Counted from the first letter of the stretch, positions 23,048 through 34,880 are shown. The stretch is 64,000 bases of DNA from Mactromeris polynyma (GCA_032209605.1 JASFXZ010000016.1:9858001-9922000); one strand, 5' to 3'. Notes: generated from the letters alone by a model not told the origin. Numbers and translations are program-made.

Positions 23048-26000
23048 GTAAGTTTGAAACGCTTTTATATTTTGTTTTCAATTTGTATATTATTTATTTA
23101 GCATCCCCAACATTTACAGAACAAATCTCGCCAAGTGATCTCCCTTTCCAAGTTTATATAATTGAGATATAATAATAGAGATATTGTAATTGTGCCGCTT
23201 AATGTCAATAATAAAGAGATACGTATTTTTATTACTGATGACATATACGAGCTCGTATAAGAGAAACTTTGACGTTCATTGGATTACAGAAGGAAGATTT
23301 TCGACTCATAATCAACGAGTTTTATCCTTTTTCAACTTATAGCCCCATCGTTGCTCGGAGAGTCGATAATTGTTCCTACTAAACGAGAATGTGGCAACTA
23401 TTGAAGTAGTTAATATTTGTTTATATCTAAAAGAAAAAATAACGTAATATTCACAAAAGTTTACTGAACTTTTTTTTCGGCGCAGCTGTATTGACATGAT
23501 TTTGCTTTTTGCATAACCAATCAAATCTTACGTTAACCGAACTACGTTTGTAAGCTTGACGCGGATTGGTTAACCTTTCGATAAAGGGTACACTACCTTA
23601 CCGGAATCCACTGAATTTCGGTGAATTTACCGAAATCCATTTTAGATCTGGTGTGACCAGCAATCGTAAAATCTCGACATTTTTTATGTTACACAACAAA
23701 TCTTAACCTTCAAATTGCGCCAACCATATTTTGCAAGATATTTCTTGTTTCTAATGGATTATTGGTTATATAAACTGATGAAGTTGATAATTATTCGTTT
23801 CCGATGCACGCACATTTCATGCATTGCTAATAAAAACATTGGTACAAAAGTTTACTTTCAATGAGAAAGGTAAATCAAAGCAAAATATCACAATCGAAAC
23901 ATATTTTATACGCAGAGTCAAAACGTTGGAAATGTTTTATCACGATCTTGCTTTTGTTTCCCCTGCAAGATGAGTACATAAATCAAGACAAATACAAATA
24001 CATGATCATCAACTTAAGTTAAAGGTACATAGTCTTCTTTTTTGGACAACATATCGTTAGAGATAAATATAAGAACATTTGGTGTTCATTAACTTCATAC
24101 AGATGTGCTCTACAACTCTGCAATCTATTTAGCTTTAGATATATTCATTTTATAAATGTCCGTGCTTAGTTCGATAGTTTTACTGTTTCATCTCTGAAAT
24201 ATTCTTTGTTATTGTGTATTTTGTCTAAAGTGCATTAAATGACGTAATTTTATTTTATTCAAAGTGAAGACATCCGGTCCCGTGTTCAATTTTCCTGTCA
24301 TTGACATCGATATTCCCGAGAGCCTCGTTGTGGGTGGCTCTGTGACGTCATTAACTGCACATGACGCAGACGGTGACAGAGTGGATTATTTCCTCGTATC
24401 GATGATGCCACAACACGCTCACAGTGATTTTAATGTTGCCATTACGGGCGAAATCACCACTAAAGTAGCACTAGACTTTGAAACACTACCGAAATATACT
24501 CTGGTAGTAAGGTAGGCCTATATATTTTAAACGCTTTATTTCTCTATGTTTACGCATTGTTGAAAGACAAGCATTACATTACGTCGGATGCTCGTAACAT
24601 AACATTGCCCGGTCGGACTCAATCTCCTATGCAGTTCTCTCCCTTGACACAGTTCAGAGACAATTTTGTCTGTCATCACAAACATTTTAACGTTATTTTG
24701 CTTTTTTAACTTTTGTTTATACACTAGGAATTCACATTGTTCTGGTTATGTACTGAGTAATAATGTCAATCAAGTTCGTTGAATTATAAAAAAATAAAGA
24801 CACAACAAACTAAAGACCTTGTTTTCAAGATGTAACGATGTTTTTCCTTAAATCCATCATCAAGTGACATATTTTATGGCAATGATTAATGTACTGCTAA
24901 AGGGAGATAAGCGATGTGAGAAGTTTGAGTCCGACTATAGGCCCGCTTTGAGTGTACAGTGAAATATATTTATAAGCAACACCCTGAGGCCCTTGAAACA
25001 TTTGTTCTTAATAACCGTAGTTCGCTATGTATAATGATTTGAATGCAAAATGTGCATTTAGGAATACAAAATGTGTTCGTTATATCCTAGTGCTCTTTAT
25101 ATCAATGTGTTATTTATAAGCAATATTTCCTGTATAAGAACAATTACACTTTACGTTTTTTTAAATTTTCACAATTCTTGTCACAAGATTTTCATTTCAC
25201 TCCAAACATTTTTGTAATCCAGTCAATTTAACTATCCCGTACAAACTCTCTAAAACAATCCACTTTTGAAAACGACCTTTGACTTTTGTTGAGAATAATG
25301 TGATGCTTGAAAAATGTAAGATTGATCGTAAAAGCAATGTAAGACACGCATTAAGATATTTATGTATCGCAAAAGCAATGTAAGACGCAGCATTATTTTT
25401 CAGAGCGAATTCAAAAGACGAAATTGCTGAACAGACGGTGTATATCAACGTGTTGAACGTAAACGAGGCTCCGGTTTTTGAAAATCATCTCATTGGATCC
25501 ACGGTCCCTAATTGGTCAACTGGAGGTAAAACTCTTAAGCTGTGTTTTGTCCCTCCTTCTATGTGCATTGATCTTGGTATTAATTCAGCAAGCCTCCTAT
25601 GAAATACTTATTTTGATACATTTCGTTTATTATCGTTTGTTATGCCCCCACTCTGAAAGGGGCATATAGATTTGCCCTTGTCCGTCTGTCCGTCCGTCTG
25701 TCCGTCCTTCCGTCCGTTACAAAATATTGTGTCACTCATATCTCCAAAATTATATGAACCAGAGTCATAAGACTTTACAGGAGTGTTCACAAGCATGTGT
25801 AGTTGTGCACCTGGGGTTTCATGTTTGGCTGTGCCCAGTAAGTGCAAAGTTATGGCCCTTGACTAAGTTAAAATATAGCCTACAGAGTATGCAATCTTGT
25901 GTCACTCATATCTCCAACATTATATGTACTAGAGTCATTAAACTTTACAGGAATGTTCACCAGCATGTTTAGTTGTGCACCTTGGGTTTCATGTCTGGCT

Positions 26001-27769
26001 GTGCCCAGTAAGTGCAAAGTTATGGCCCTTGGCTTAGTTAAAATATAGCCTACAGAGTATGCAATCTTGTGTCGCACATATCTCCAAAAGTATATGAACC
26101 AGAGTCATAAGACTTTACATAAACGTTCACAAGCATGTGTTATATTGCACCTGGGATTCTTAGTTCGGTGAGCCCAGTCAGGGCAAAGTTATGGCCCTGG
26201 ATTTATTGAAAATATAGCATACAGAGCGTGCACTTTTGTGTTGCGCACATCTCCATCAGTATATCAGCTACACTCACCAAACTGTACAGGAATGTTCACC
26301 AGCATGTGTAGTTGTGCACCTGGGGTTTCATGTTTGGCTGTGCCCTGTAAGTGCAAAGTTATGGCCCTTGACTTAGTTAAAATATAGCCTACATAGTATG
26401 CAATCTTGTGTAGCGCATATCTCCAAAAGAATTTGAGTCAGAGTCATAAGACTTTACAGGAATGTTCACCAACCTGTATAGTTGTGCACCTAGAGTTTCA
26501 TGTTGTTTAGGGTTACGCCCAGTAAGTGGAAAGTTATGGTCGTTGACTTATCACCATAATTAGTACAGTTGTTCACTTGGTAATTTGGATACCCATTCAC
26601 AAAATATGAGCAGAATAACAGCATTTGCTGCAAGTGGGGGGCATCTGTGTCCGGCATCTGCCGGGTGACAGTCTAGCGCTCTACCAATCAAGCAGCCGGG
26701 CGAGGTTTATATTTCGTTTGAATCATTATCTATAAACAGTAAAAAGCACGACTGTGGAATTTTTAATTTGGTGTTGTTAAACTTATATTGTAAAATAAAT
26801 TCATGTTTGAAAAACACGAAAAATCGGTCAATGGCGCTAATCTAATTTTAATCTAACGTTTATATTGTTTCTAAATCAATGAATTATTCAAATCAGAAAT
26901 GTGTCAATTTATACGTTGTTCCAGGCCACGTTGTCACACGATTGCAAGCAGCAGATCCTGATCTAACTACGGATATTATATACACAATCACCGGTAAGTG
27001 TTATTTACCAATCGGCGAGATACACATTTATAATGAATGCAAGAAAAACATATTTCAACATTTAGCCAAAATTGGCACACGGGCTTTGTCAATCATCTAT
27101 TGGGTACGTTCAAACATGTGCTAAAGACCCATCAGCCGGGCGGCTGACACACCCATGGGATTAAGACAAAAAGTAACAGTTGTAGATAAGATTCCACCCT
27201 GGAGCAGGGAGTTTGGTACATAGACGTTGTTGTCGATATCAAATATAATTTTAACATAACTTCCAACCAACTCGTGGTGGCGGTCTCACCTGGCCTGTCA
27301 GAATATCGTCTGTCGGGAAATATTTTCTGTCTAATGATTTCCATATGCCCATCACCACACCTTCACCGATTGAGTGATTGGCGTGACTTTACAGTTAAGT
27401 TTTGTGAACTTCTAATAGAACTACCAATACAAACAAGTTTCACAAATTTTAATAAAACACAAAGAAATAAAATAGTTTCGATTCATTAAAACTGCAATGG
27501 ATTTATTTACAGACGGTAATACAGACGGGACTTTTGCAATTCATCAAATTTCGGGTCGAGTTACCGTGGCAACCGGGCAGAAAATGAACAGGACGTTAAC
27601 CAGTGCATATTTGCTCACAATCGAAGCTTCCGACAATGGACAGCCACCAAAAACGTCAACGTGTACATTAATCATCGGTGTTTGCAACACTGGTTACGAT
27701 CCGAAAACAACGCCGCTTTGTCTTTGTTTTGTGTTTATGTTTATGTTTATACGTTTCTATGTCCTTTAA
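22987..27769 (+). CDS. short two-repeat cadherin protein, 5 exons
   Basis: Exons: 22987-23047, 24265-24511, 25404-25525, 26925-26993, 27513-27769. They total 756 nt, exactly 252 codons including the stop, so 251 residues; all junctions are GT-AG with matching phases (1,2,1,1). Residues 1-20 form a signal peptide. EC1 (about 27-125) shows HDADGD, LDFETLPKYTLVV and the inter-repeat linker NVNEAPVF. EC2 (about 123-228) shows AADPD, GTFAIHQISGRV and YLLTIEASDNGQPP. The C-terminus (about 235-251) is a 17-residue hydrophobic stretch with one Arg and then the stop. It has no catenin-binding cytoplasmic domain. Calcium-dependent adhesion or an accessory or decoy role is likely by family; the tail could be a GPI signal or a short membrane anchor. 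Cadherins are normally far longer, so this is a minimal or truncated family member. Confidence 0.8.
23470..23770 (+). repeat. dispersed repeat family, copy 1 (cadherin intron 1)
   Basis: Shares long stretches with 32,130-32,450 and 34,700-34,880: TTCGGCGCAGC, ACGTTTGTAAGCTTGACGCG, CTGAATTTCGGTGAATTTAC. No coding capacity; probably an unclassified non-autonomous element. The rest of intron 1 (23,048-24,264) shows nothing. Confidence 0.75.
24265..24511 (+). CDS. cadherin gene exon 2: most of EC1
   Basis: Acceptor CAAAG (weak, AAAG) ends at 24,264; donor GTAGGC starts at 24,512; phase 1 in, 2 out. It carries the A-strand PVFNFPVIDIDIPE, a calcium-site HDADGD and the LDFETLPKYTLVV element. Confidence 0.85.
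24512..25403. other. cadherin intron 2
   Basis: No element recognised. GCAAAAGCAATGTAAGAC-like words repeat near 25,330 and 25,370. Confidence 0.4.
25404..25525 (+). CDS. cadherin gene exon 3: EC1-EC2 junction
   Basis: Acceptor TTTTTCAG; donor GTAAAA starts at 25,526; phase 2 in, 1 out. It encodes the last strand of EC1 and the calcium-binding linker NVNEAPVF that opens EC2. Confidence 0.85.
25638..26705 (+). repeat. interspersed element with five 170-bp internal repeats (cadherin intron 3)
   Basis: Begins with a hairpin-prone TGCCCCACTCTGAAAGGGGCA, followed by a (GTCC)n-rich tract. Five tandem units of about 167-171 bp start near 25,730, 25,900, 26,070, 26,239 and 26,409, each with TATCTCCAA, GACTTTACAGGAATGTTCAC and AAAGTTATGGCCCTTGACTT. 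The right end (26,640-26,705) has GGGGGGCATCTGTG and, on the minus strand, a tRNA-like A box (TTGATTGGTAGAGCGCTAGA). Similar elements are familiar from bivalve genomes. It lies wholly inside intron 3. Confidence 0.85.
26925..26993 (+). CDS. cadherin gene exon 4: EC2, calcium-site segment
   Basis: Acceptor TTCCAG and donor GTAAGT; 69 nt, phase 1-1. It encodes the RLQAADPDLTTDIIYTITG segment, the DPD calcium motif of a cadherin repeat. Confidence 0.85.
26994..27512. other. cadherin intron 4
   Basis: No exon or element recognised. Confidence 0.45.
27513..27769 (+). CDS. cadherin gene exon 5: rest of EC2, hydrophobic tail and stop
   Basis: Acceptor TTTACAG; terminal exon ending in TAA. It encodes GTFAIHQISGRV, YLLTIEASDNGQPP and the final strand, then two cysteines and the hydrophobic end CLCFVFMFMFIRFYVL. 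The canonical LDRE-type motif is replaced in EC2 by an Asn-glycosylation sequon region (NRT). Confidence 0.8.
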
Positions 27770-28230
27770 AAATACATGTTCTGTCTGCTTTAAACAAGTA
27801 TTAATATTTATGCAACCCTCCGATTTAAAATCGCAAAGTTTAAGTTCTCATCCCACACTGGTATATTTTCATGCAATTTACTGAAACTAATCGTAGTTTG
27901 TGCATTCAGCTACTGAACTTTGTTAATCAATTGTTTTGTTTTTTAATTGTATGCCGTTTTGAAGTATTTGCAATCGATATGTTTGCTTGACGGCATTGAC
28001 ACCCTGTTGCGACAGCTTTTTATAGACACAAGCACGGCTCTTAATCTTGTCACAGAAAAATATGAAAAAAGTGGGAGGGGTAATGTTTTATATCCTTTGT
28101 CTTAGTTTAATAACTAGAGTGAGGAAATGTGACTGGGTTAAAATGCATTCTTGACAAAACGTCATAATATATTTAAATTGACGTAAAAGTAAGCTTTTCC
28201 AATGAGAAGAAACTCGCTGATTTCTACTCT
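27770..28230. other. 3' flank of the cadherin gene
   Basis: No coding sequence recognised; no canonical AATAAA close to the stop. Confidence 0.4.
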
Positions 28231-28590
28231 TTAACCCCCCAGTATTTTACTGACTGTTCCAAGGCTGTAATTCGCTGTATGGTTATTATTTCTTTTGTGT
28301 TTTGAATGTGTGTTATATTTCCCTTCCCCTGTGTAATTCTTTCACTTTATTTAATGTTCAGGTTATAATCTGCCCAGTTTCGGCCTATTCTCTTTGATTC
28401 TCTTGTTTTTCCTTATGGTCTACCGGGTCGTTCCTTGCGCCTCTGTTCCCTGATGTGTGCCCTTTGGCTCCTCAGGTGCCTTATGTTTTATGGGGTGTTG
28501 TTGTCCCGGAGGTATGTGCGGGGAGGCACTGTCTGTGTGGCGTTGACCCTGTAGCAACTTATTCTCTCTCTTCCAAATTACTCTGGTTAA
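28231..28590 (+). repeat. dispersed repeat family (longer copy)
   Basis: Starts AACCCCCCAGTATTTTACTG and ends near ACTTATTCTCTCTCTTCC. Related copies lie at 35,638-35,975 (long), 46,826-46,945 and 57,089-57,208 (5' part) and 19,965-20,045 (3' part). No coding capacity and no identifiable ends; possibly a SINE- or MITE-like element. Confidence 0.85.
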
Positions 28591-29740
28591 GCAATAATAA
28601 TCATTCATTTACAATGTTTTAGGAAGAATACTTTTTTGAAACAAATGTAAGAACCACGTATTTCACCCTTTACTGTTGATGGTACTGTAATTGTGTACAC
28701 TGTGCCTATTGGTCAACATGTTTTCATTGGTTGACCACCTCACAGCTTATTTACGACCGTTTAAAAGTAAATAAAAATTACACAATGCGTTTATTGTGGC
28801 ATTCAACATGCATACAAACTTTATAGCTGCACATGTAAACGGTGAGAGAAAATACTACAATCAGTATAAAACGGTTTAGTTGTTATCAGAATACATGACA
28901 ACCGGCTACATATATAAGCCCATTGCGATAATCTTCAATAAACAAAACCCACTGACAAACAGGCGATATAAGGTAAGACATTGGTATATAAAACCCAGGA
29001 GCAGTCGCTAATCTTTATTGTAAAAATGAATATATGTATATATGTAATATATTGTATTTTGATAAATTCATCAATCGTATGAAAAGCATTTTCACAGAGC
29101 TGTATTGTCATTATCTTCTTCTGATTTAGTCAAATGCATTTCAAATTATAGATTGTAAGTATGAACTGTTCTCTAATATTTCACCTGACAAATATGATTA
29201 CAATGCAGTGATACCGACTCTATATAGCCCTGGATATATAGATTTTCAATGCTAAATTTACATTTCACAAGTGTTAACTCAGCAGTGTATTCACATGCAC
29301 TGATTCTGACAAATCAAAACGCTTTGAATGCGAAATCAGTTTTGTATTGGTTTTCAAAATGGCGTCACAGCTATCGGAGCAGACGGCCTAGTAAACAGAA
29401 TCAATGCGAACAATTGGCTTGAAATCTTTTTGTGTGTTTTTATCAGGCGTGCAGCGTTGCATTTGTTTGTCCCGGTGCTTTTTCGCCCTCTTTATTCTGT
29501 AGTAGAACAACAAGATTTGCACTGAACTCCACACAACGTCTTCCAAGCTATATGCAATATATAAGTTTCAAATACAACACCATCCCAGTAAAACCACGCC
29601 AAAATAACACCACCATGAAGGAGTAGTTGTTTGCTATCACTCAATGTCACTGTTCAAATTTTCAATACACAACTGTCAACATGGCCGAACCGGTGGACTT
29701 TTAAATCTCTCAGTCCCGCAAAACAAAGAGAAATCACAAC
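28591..29740. other. intergenic, weak repeat traces
   Basis: The segment 29,230-29,330 resembles 41,145-41,245 (TTCTGACAAATCAAAA, TAGATTTTCAATG). No gene recognised. Confidence 0.4.
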
Positions 29741-29881
29741 ATCAGTTGTTTCAGAGCTGGTGTTTGTTGCCTTTCGTATGATGGAACAAAGACCATTTGT
29801 TAAGTTACCTGTCGGAACATTGTCGGTTTCGAAAAGTCTACATCCGGTATCCCAGGTTTTAAACCACTTTTTAACGTGAAT
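29741..29881 (-). pseudogene. fragment of a C-type lectin-like receptor gene
   Basis: On the minus strand about 47 residues (IHVKKWFKTW, NLTNGLCSIIRK, TNTSSETTD) match the lectin-domain segment of the broken genes at 45.1, 55.4 and 62.2 kb, closest to the 62-kb copy. Similarity stops abruptly on both sides. It is an isolated gene fragment. Confidence 0.85.
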
Positions 29882-30385
29882 GAACTTTAGCCTTAACATA
29901 AATGTTGACCTCGACATTTTTAATCCGATCCGGAGTCCGAAAAACGGAACGAAAAAACTTAGGCCTTACCCGAAACTTGAGCAATGACCTTGAGAAAGGT
30001 TGGGTAAAAAGACTGAATTGTGTATGCTGTGCTACTTTTTAATACAATATTTCATTTGTCACATTATTATTATATTTAAGAACGGACGTAATTGCATTCC
30101 GGAAATTATTTTCCGTAGTCGGTCAAGGACAGTTCATACTTGAATGTGGTAAATACGACAATATTACGATACATAAATTAAGTGCTTCAAATTCGAAAAC
30201 ATTCCTAACATCTTTATACTTCCGTACGGTCGGTACAGGAAGTTTGTACGGCCCAAAATTTGAACGAACTTTAACCTTAATTTTAACCTTGATATTTTCT
30301 ATCCGATCCAGAATCCGACACTTAGTACGTTCAAAAATCCGAAACTTGAGCATTGACCTCAACAATGATTGGGTATTAAGAAGGA
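29882..30385. repeat. pair of direct repeats, about 130 bp each, 375 bp apart
   Basis: Segments 29,885-30,010 and 30,257-30,385 share ATCCGATCC, CCGAAACTTGAGCA, TGACCT and the pattern around TTGGGTA. Diverged; function unknown. Confidence 0.6.
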
Positions 30386-30781
30386 AGGTAGCTTCAACTT
30401 AAACTAGAACTTTGACCTAATTGTAGTCTTTGTAATGTACCAAAATAATAACTGCTTACATGTGTTACACATGTACACACACTGGTATTAGGGTAAACAT
30501 TTATTCGTCATCAGAAATGTCTACAGTGCCACCTATCATGATTTTTGTCACAAATAGTAGACTTTAAAAAACGAACAACATCAAAGTGTGGGTTTTGTCG
30601 TACAATAATGACAGACTGGTCGTAGGGTTGACGATTTATGTTGTAGTTAATTTTGTAACGCTTATTCCAATATTAAATATATACATACATTCATCCTCAC
30701 AGAAACAAAAAAACATTTACCTCACAGATGAATAAATGTTTACGCTTCTTAAACTTTTGGAAAGTGTGCTTTCTGACATAT
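30386..30781. other. intergenic, nothing recognised
   Basis: AT-rich sequence without identifiable features. Confidence 0.4.
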
Positions 30782-30935
30782 GCCCGCCCGATTAGCTTGG
30801 TTGGTAGAGGGCTTGACTGTCCCTGTTCGATTTCATATCCTTCTGCGACATTTGCATACGGTCATTTGTCCTCAGATTCATGTGAGATACTCGCCCTCTG
30901 TGTGTGGAAGGGCAAATTTGTTCTGACTAATACTT
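30782..30935 (+). repeat. tRNA-derived SINE
   Basis: Has a tRNA-like A box (TTAGCTTGGTTGGTAGAGG) and a B box-like CTGTTCGATTTC at tRNA spacing, then an unrelated body (CCTCAGATTCATGTGAGATA) ending near 30,935. Acceptor pairing is absent, so it is not a functional tRNA. Confidence 0.6.
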
Positions 30936-31402
30936 AAATTCAGAAAAACTGGATTAGTCAACTGTCCGAAATGCATAATTGACAAAATAATGTTGAAAAA
31001 TAGCGCTAAACCAAATAAAAACAAATACAATTCTTGACATGAGGCTCGACAATTTGAGCAACACTTTAGCAGACCAATACCGTTTGTGTGAATTCACATG
31101 TAACTTCGTGCTATCCATGACAGGAGTTGAACCCAGTTTTTGGGTATACATGTATTGTGCTTCTGATGAATTCAAAGCATGTATAGCGTTCCTTAGTTTT
31201 TGAAAACGCACATTTCTAAAGCCTGACGTTATTGAGGTGACGTAATGTATATGTATGTATGATAATGCAATATGTTTATTATATGTCCACTTGTGTCTGA
31301 TAATGTGCGAATTAATGCTCATATGATATGTTGTATGTGATATCATATGCACATTTTATGTTAATTTTTCTGAACAGGTCATCTACTTTTTACATAATAT
31401 TC
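30936..31402. other. intergenic, nothing recognised
   Basis: A minus-strand open frame of 132 codons occurs here but has no recognisable domain, and its composition looks like random AT-rich DNA. Confidence 0.4.
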
Positions 31403-31468
31403 AATAATATTCAAACAAAAGACATCAGCATATTTCCATATGCTGATGTCTTTTGTTTGAATATTATT
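31403..31468. repeat. perfect 31-bp hairpin with a 4-base loop
   Basis: Arms 31,403-31,433 and 31,438-31,468 are exact reverse complements over 31 bases, separated by TTCC. The inner stem contains GACATCAGCATAT. AT-rich DNA rarely gives such a perfect long stem by chance. It could be a template-switch inversion, a foldback element or a small-RNA hairpin. Confidence 0.95.
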
Positions 31469-31760
31469 TGTTCAAATCTTCAAATATGGAGGAGAAATAA
31501 AAAATAAACATACTACTTGTAATGTTTACTAACTTACTAGGCGTATCACGCAGTCAATCAATTTTATTCAACATGTTTGTTTACTTTCATAATAATTAAT
31601 TATGACGTGACTGAATTATCGTACGGAAGCGGTATCATGCTGTTTTGAAAAAGTTTTACAATCGATGTTCGGTTTCCACCGGTTGCTACAGAGCTATATA
31701 TATTATTAACTCTTAAAAACGCGGCTCAATCATGCTATTAGATTGACAGTGCTGTGTACA

Positions 31761-32130
31761 CCAATCAAATCTTACGTTAACAATAATAATGATAATAATA
31801 ACGACTTTATTTAAAGAGGTAACACAGTTGGGCCTCTATGATATATACATTTTTACAACGTTATGCAACACAAACATTGATAATAGGCAGCTATAGACAA
31901 TTAAATATTTACCTGAAAAAAACACCAACATATGAGATCATACATAAATATATAACAATACACATGACACTATTTACAGTGTAACATTATGCTGACCACC
32001 AGAGTAAAACCATGTGAGGTATGATCCTTTGAAAACCATTAGAGAATTTGACTGGCGAATATTTAGTGGTGTTTTGTTCCAGCTTTTTAGTCCAGAATAT
32101 GCAAAGTCTAATTCAAGTCTAATTCAAATT
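31761..32130 (-). mobile_element. 3' end of a LINE (CR1/L2-like), fragment
   Basis: On the minus strand 32,115-31,990 encodes a LINE ORF2 C-terminus (SGLKSWNKTPLNIR, then SLMVFKGSYLTWFY). It is followed by a 3' UTR that ends in a TTATTA-type microsatellite tail (plus-strand AATAATAATGATAATAATAA near 31,782), typical of CR1/L2 3' ends. Confidence 0.65.
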
Positions 32131-32590
32131 CAAGTCTAGGTTATTCGGCGCAGCCGTACTAACATGGTTTTGCTAGGCAATTTCTGTTCAACCGAACAAC
32201 GTTTGTAAACTTGACGCGGATTGGTTACCGAAATACGCTCAATTTCGTAGAATTTACCGAAATCCACTGAATTTTGGTGAATTTACCGAAATACATTTTG
32301 GATCTGGAGTGACCATGTCAGTGTTTTGTAAACCAATCAAATCTTACGTTAACCACCAAGGCCATTTTTCTTCAACTGAAAAATGTTTGTAACATTGATG
32401 CAGATAAGTTAGTGTATTTCATGATTTATCCAGTAAGAAGTGTTGTTAGTCATTAGCCTGGATTACCTGCCCTTACCGTTACATTATCGGTGCGCAGAGT
32501 GCGCTGAGTACCAGACTAATTAGTCAACACCACGGGGAATTGTCCGGTGTTGGAATTAAGAAGACTTTCTTGGTGTTATATTACCAGTCG
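32131..32590 (+). repeat. dispersed repeat family, copy 2
   Basis: Carries TTCGGCGCAGCC, CCGAACAACGTTTGTAAACTT, CGGATTGGTTACCG and the word CCAATCAAATCTTACGTTAA (here and at 23,517 and 31,761). A related 3' section (GGAATTAAGAAGACTTTCTT) recurs at 34,850. Confidence 0.75.
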
Positions 32591-32989
32591 CGATCATTTA
32601 TATCGTTTTAATCAGATACATCGCTATATTACAAGTTTATTAACATGAATGTGTGAGTTCACAACTTTTAACGCATTAAGTAATATTGAAACAAACTATA
32701 CTGTGTCTATGACTAATCACACTACGCAGTGATCTCCCCTTACAGGTCTCGGAGTTTCTATAGTATAGCGTAATTGAATGACCGGCAGTCGTAACATTTA
32801 GGCAATTTTTTATGTTGTAAAACTTTTAACCGTCAGATTGCAACAAATTTGCATACTTCAAGTTGTGCCGACCATCTTTTTTAAAGATATTTATTGTTTA
32901 ATGTATATAGTGTTGTTTGAGTGAAATCTTAAAGATTGGTTTGTTCCATTCCACAAGTTACACGTGTATTTAGGAAATATATTATTTAT
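32591..32989. other. intergenic, repeat-related
   Basis: Parts near 32,830-32,910 resemble 23,700-23,760 (GATATTT.TTGTTT). No gene recognised. Confidence 0.35.
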
Positions 32990-34500
32990 TTATTTATACA
33001 CAAAAAACAGCCTTTTTGTAGAGAATATACCGTCTCGCATCTTCATCCATTTCAGTTCTAAATAAGGTTTGTGTTGATGCATCATAAGTCTGGTAAAGAA
33101 GTATTCGAGGTGCTCTTTTCTGGAATTTATATAACTATTTGACAATTCATCAATAATGGCAAAATATAGACGTTCAAGAATGTGTTCAAATTGAGTGTTC
33201 CTGTTTAACTTGTGGTCAACATATACACCTAACAACTTTTTAACTTCACTTAAATCAATGTTTTGATAATGAAGAAGCAGTTTATAAATCATCAAAGTGT
33301 CTTGTAAATTTGCTCGATGGTGAGATTTATATTTGCTTTTGAGGGTTTGGTATCATAGAATGTCTCTGGCAACATTCATGATTATTATCAAAGATAGTTT
33401 GTAATGTTGGACAGGCAGTATATATTGACGATCCAAGTGCAGATAAAGGGGTATCATCTGCAAACATATCTATTGAACAATTTTGAATATGCAGAGGTAG
33501 ATCATTATTGTAAACGATAGGACAGACTATTGGGGTACTCCTGATGTAATTTCGAGAGTGGTTGAAAGCTTACTTTGGACAGACACTTGTCGGCATTCTT
33601 CTGACAAGTTTGAGTTAAACAATTTCAGATATTTATAGAATATATCATATCATATCAAATTAAAGTGAATAATTTATCAAATCAAATACCTTCGTTAAAT
33701 CCAAAAATACTGCTCCAACCATGTTATAATCATTAATGGCATGTATCAACAACAGAAGTTAAAGCAGTTTCATAGGATAGATAAGTATGAAAGTCAGAGT
33801 GATTTTCTAGGTATTGTTTCAAATGATCACTTATACGTTTTTCTAGGATTTTTGATATCACTGGAAGAATAAAATGGGGCGGTAACTGTTAATATCAGAT
33901 TTAGATCCCTTCTTAAAGATTGGAACCACTTTAAAATTTGCTTTCTTGAAAAGTGATGGAAAATTAGATTTGGAAATACTAATGTTAACAATATATGTTA
34001 GAGGCTTAGATATGATATTAGCACTCGTTTTAAGAAATGTAGCTCCTAAGCCATCTAGCCCTGTTGCTTACTTGTGCCGAGTGACTGCAGTTGTTTAGTG
34101 AGAACTCCTCAGTGATACAGGAAATATGAACATTTATAGGAGGGGTTTTGTGACTATTGACAAATGCTTGGAGGGCATTTTTGAAAAAGTGTCATCTGTT
34201 GCTCTTCGATCCTTACAAGTCAGTCATAGAATCAGTTTGATTTTTGGCAGACTTACCTCATTTATCTTCACAATTTCTTTCAATTACTTTTATTTTCATT
34301 AATAGGATGATTTTTTACATTTTATAAAATTGCATGATGCATTAGTGTACACATGATCTATAATAGATGAGGTATTAACAGTTACTCTGGTGGGTTCGTC
34401 GACCAATTGTATCAAATTAAATGTATCTGTTATACTGTTCCATGAAGGGATTGCAATTTCAGAGTTAACAATATTATAATTAAAGTCGCATGTCAAGAAA
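32990..34500 (-). mobile_element. endonuclease-RT LINE (CR1/L2-like), multiply frameshifted
   Basis: Read on the minus strand from 34,496: the end of an APE-type endonuclease (LIQLVDEPTRVT, SSIIDHVYTN); RT blocks at 34,065-33,880 (ATGLDGLGATFLKTSA, VVPIFKKGSKSDIN, SYRPI); GAVFLDLTK with the first Asp near 33,710; the catalytic box FADDT near 33,465; and LGVYVDHKLN further on (33,295-32,990). Several frame breaks make it inactive. It is flanked by two copies of the 32.1-kb repeat family, so it may have inserted into one. Confidence 0.88.
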
Positions 34501-34699
34501 ATGTCTTTGTTTTCAGTATATAATTGTTCCAGAATTTTTCAAGTTCTTCATTCCGAGTATTGTTTGATGATGGTAGTACATTTGTATGTATATATGGAGG
34601 CAAAATGTTTAGTTTCTTTTTGGATATTCGTATTTCGAGCCAAATTGCTTCTATACTTTCATATTTTAGATCAATACTTTGTCAGCATTGATATTTACA

Positions 34700-34880
34700 G
34701 TAAAAAAAGAATTAACCGAACAACGTTTGCAAATTTGACGCGGATTGTTTAGTTTTTGATTTTTTAAGTAGATGCATTTTGCATATTACTAGAGTTTATC
34801 TAGTGCGTAGTGTTGTTAAGCACACCCCCACAGGAAATTGCCCGAGCTCGGAATTAAGAATACTTTCTTAGTTTAATTAA
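34700..34880 (+). repeat. dispersed repeat family, copy 3 (partial)
   Basis: Matches copies at 23.5 and 32.1 kb (ACCGAACAACGTTTGCAAAT, GACGCGGATTG, GGAATTAAGAATACTTTCTT). Confidence 0.7.

Noticed and set aside
30954..31352. 132-codon minus-strand open frame
   Set aside because: No recognisable domain, biased toward AT-rich codons, no splice or promoter context.
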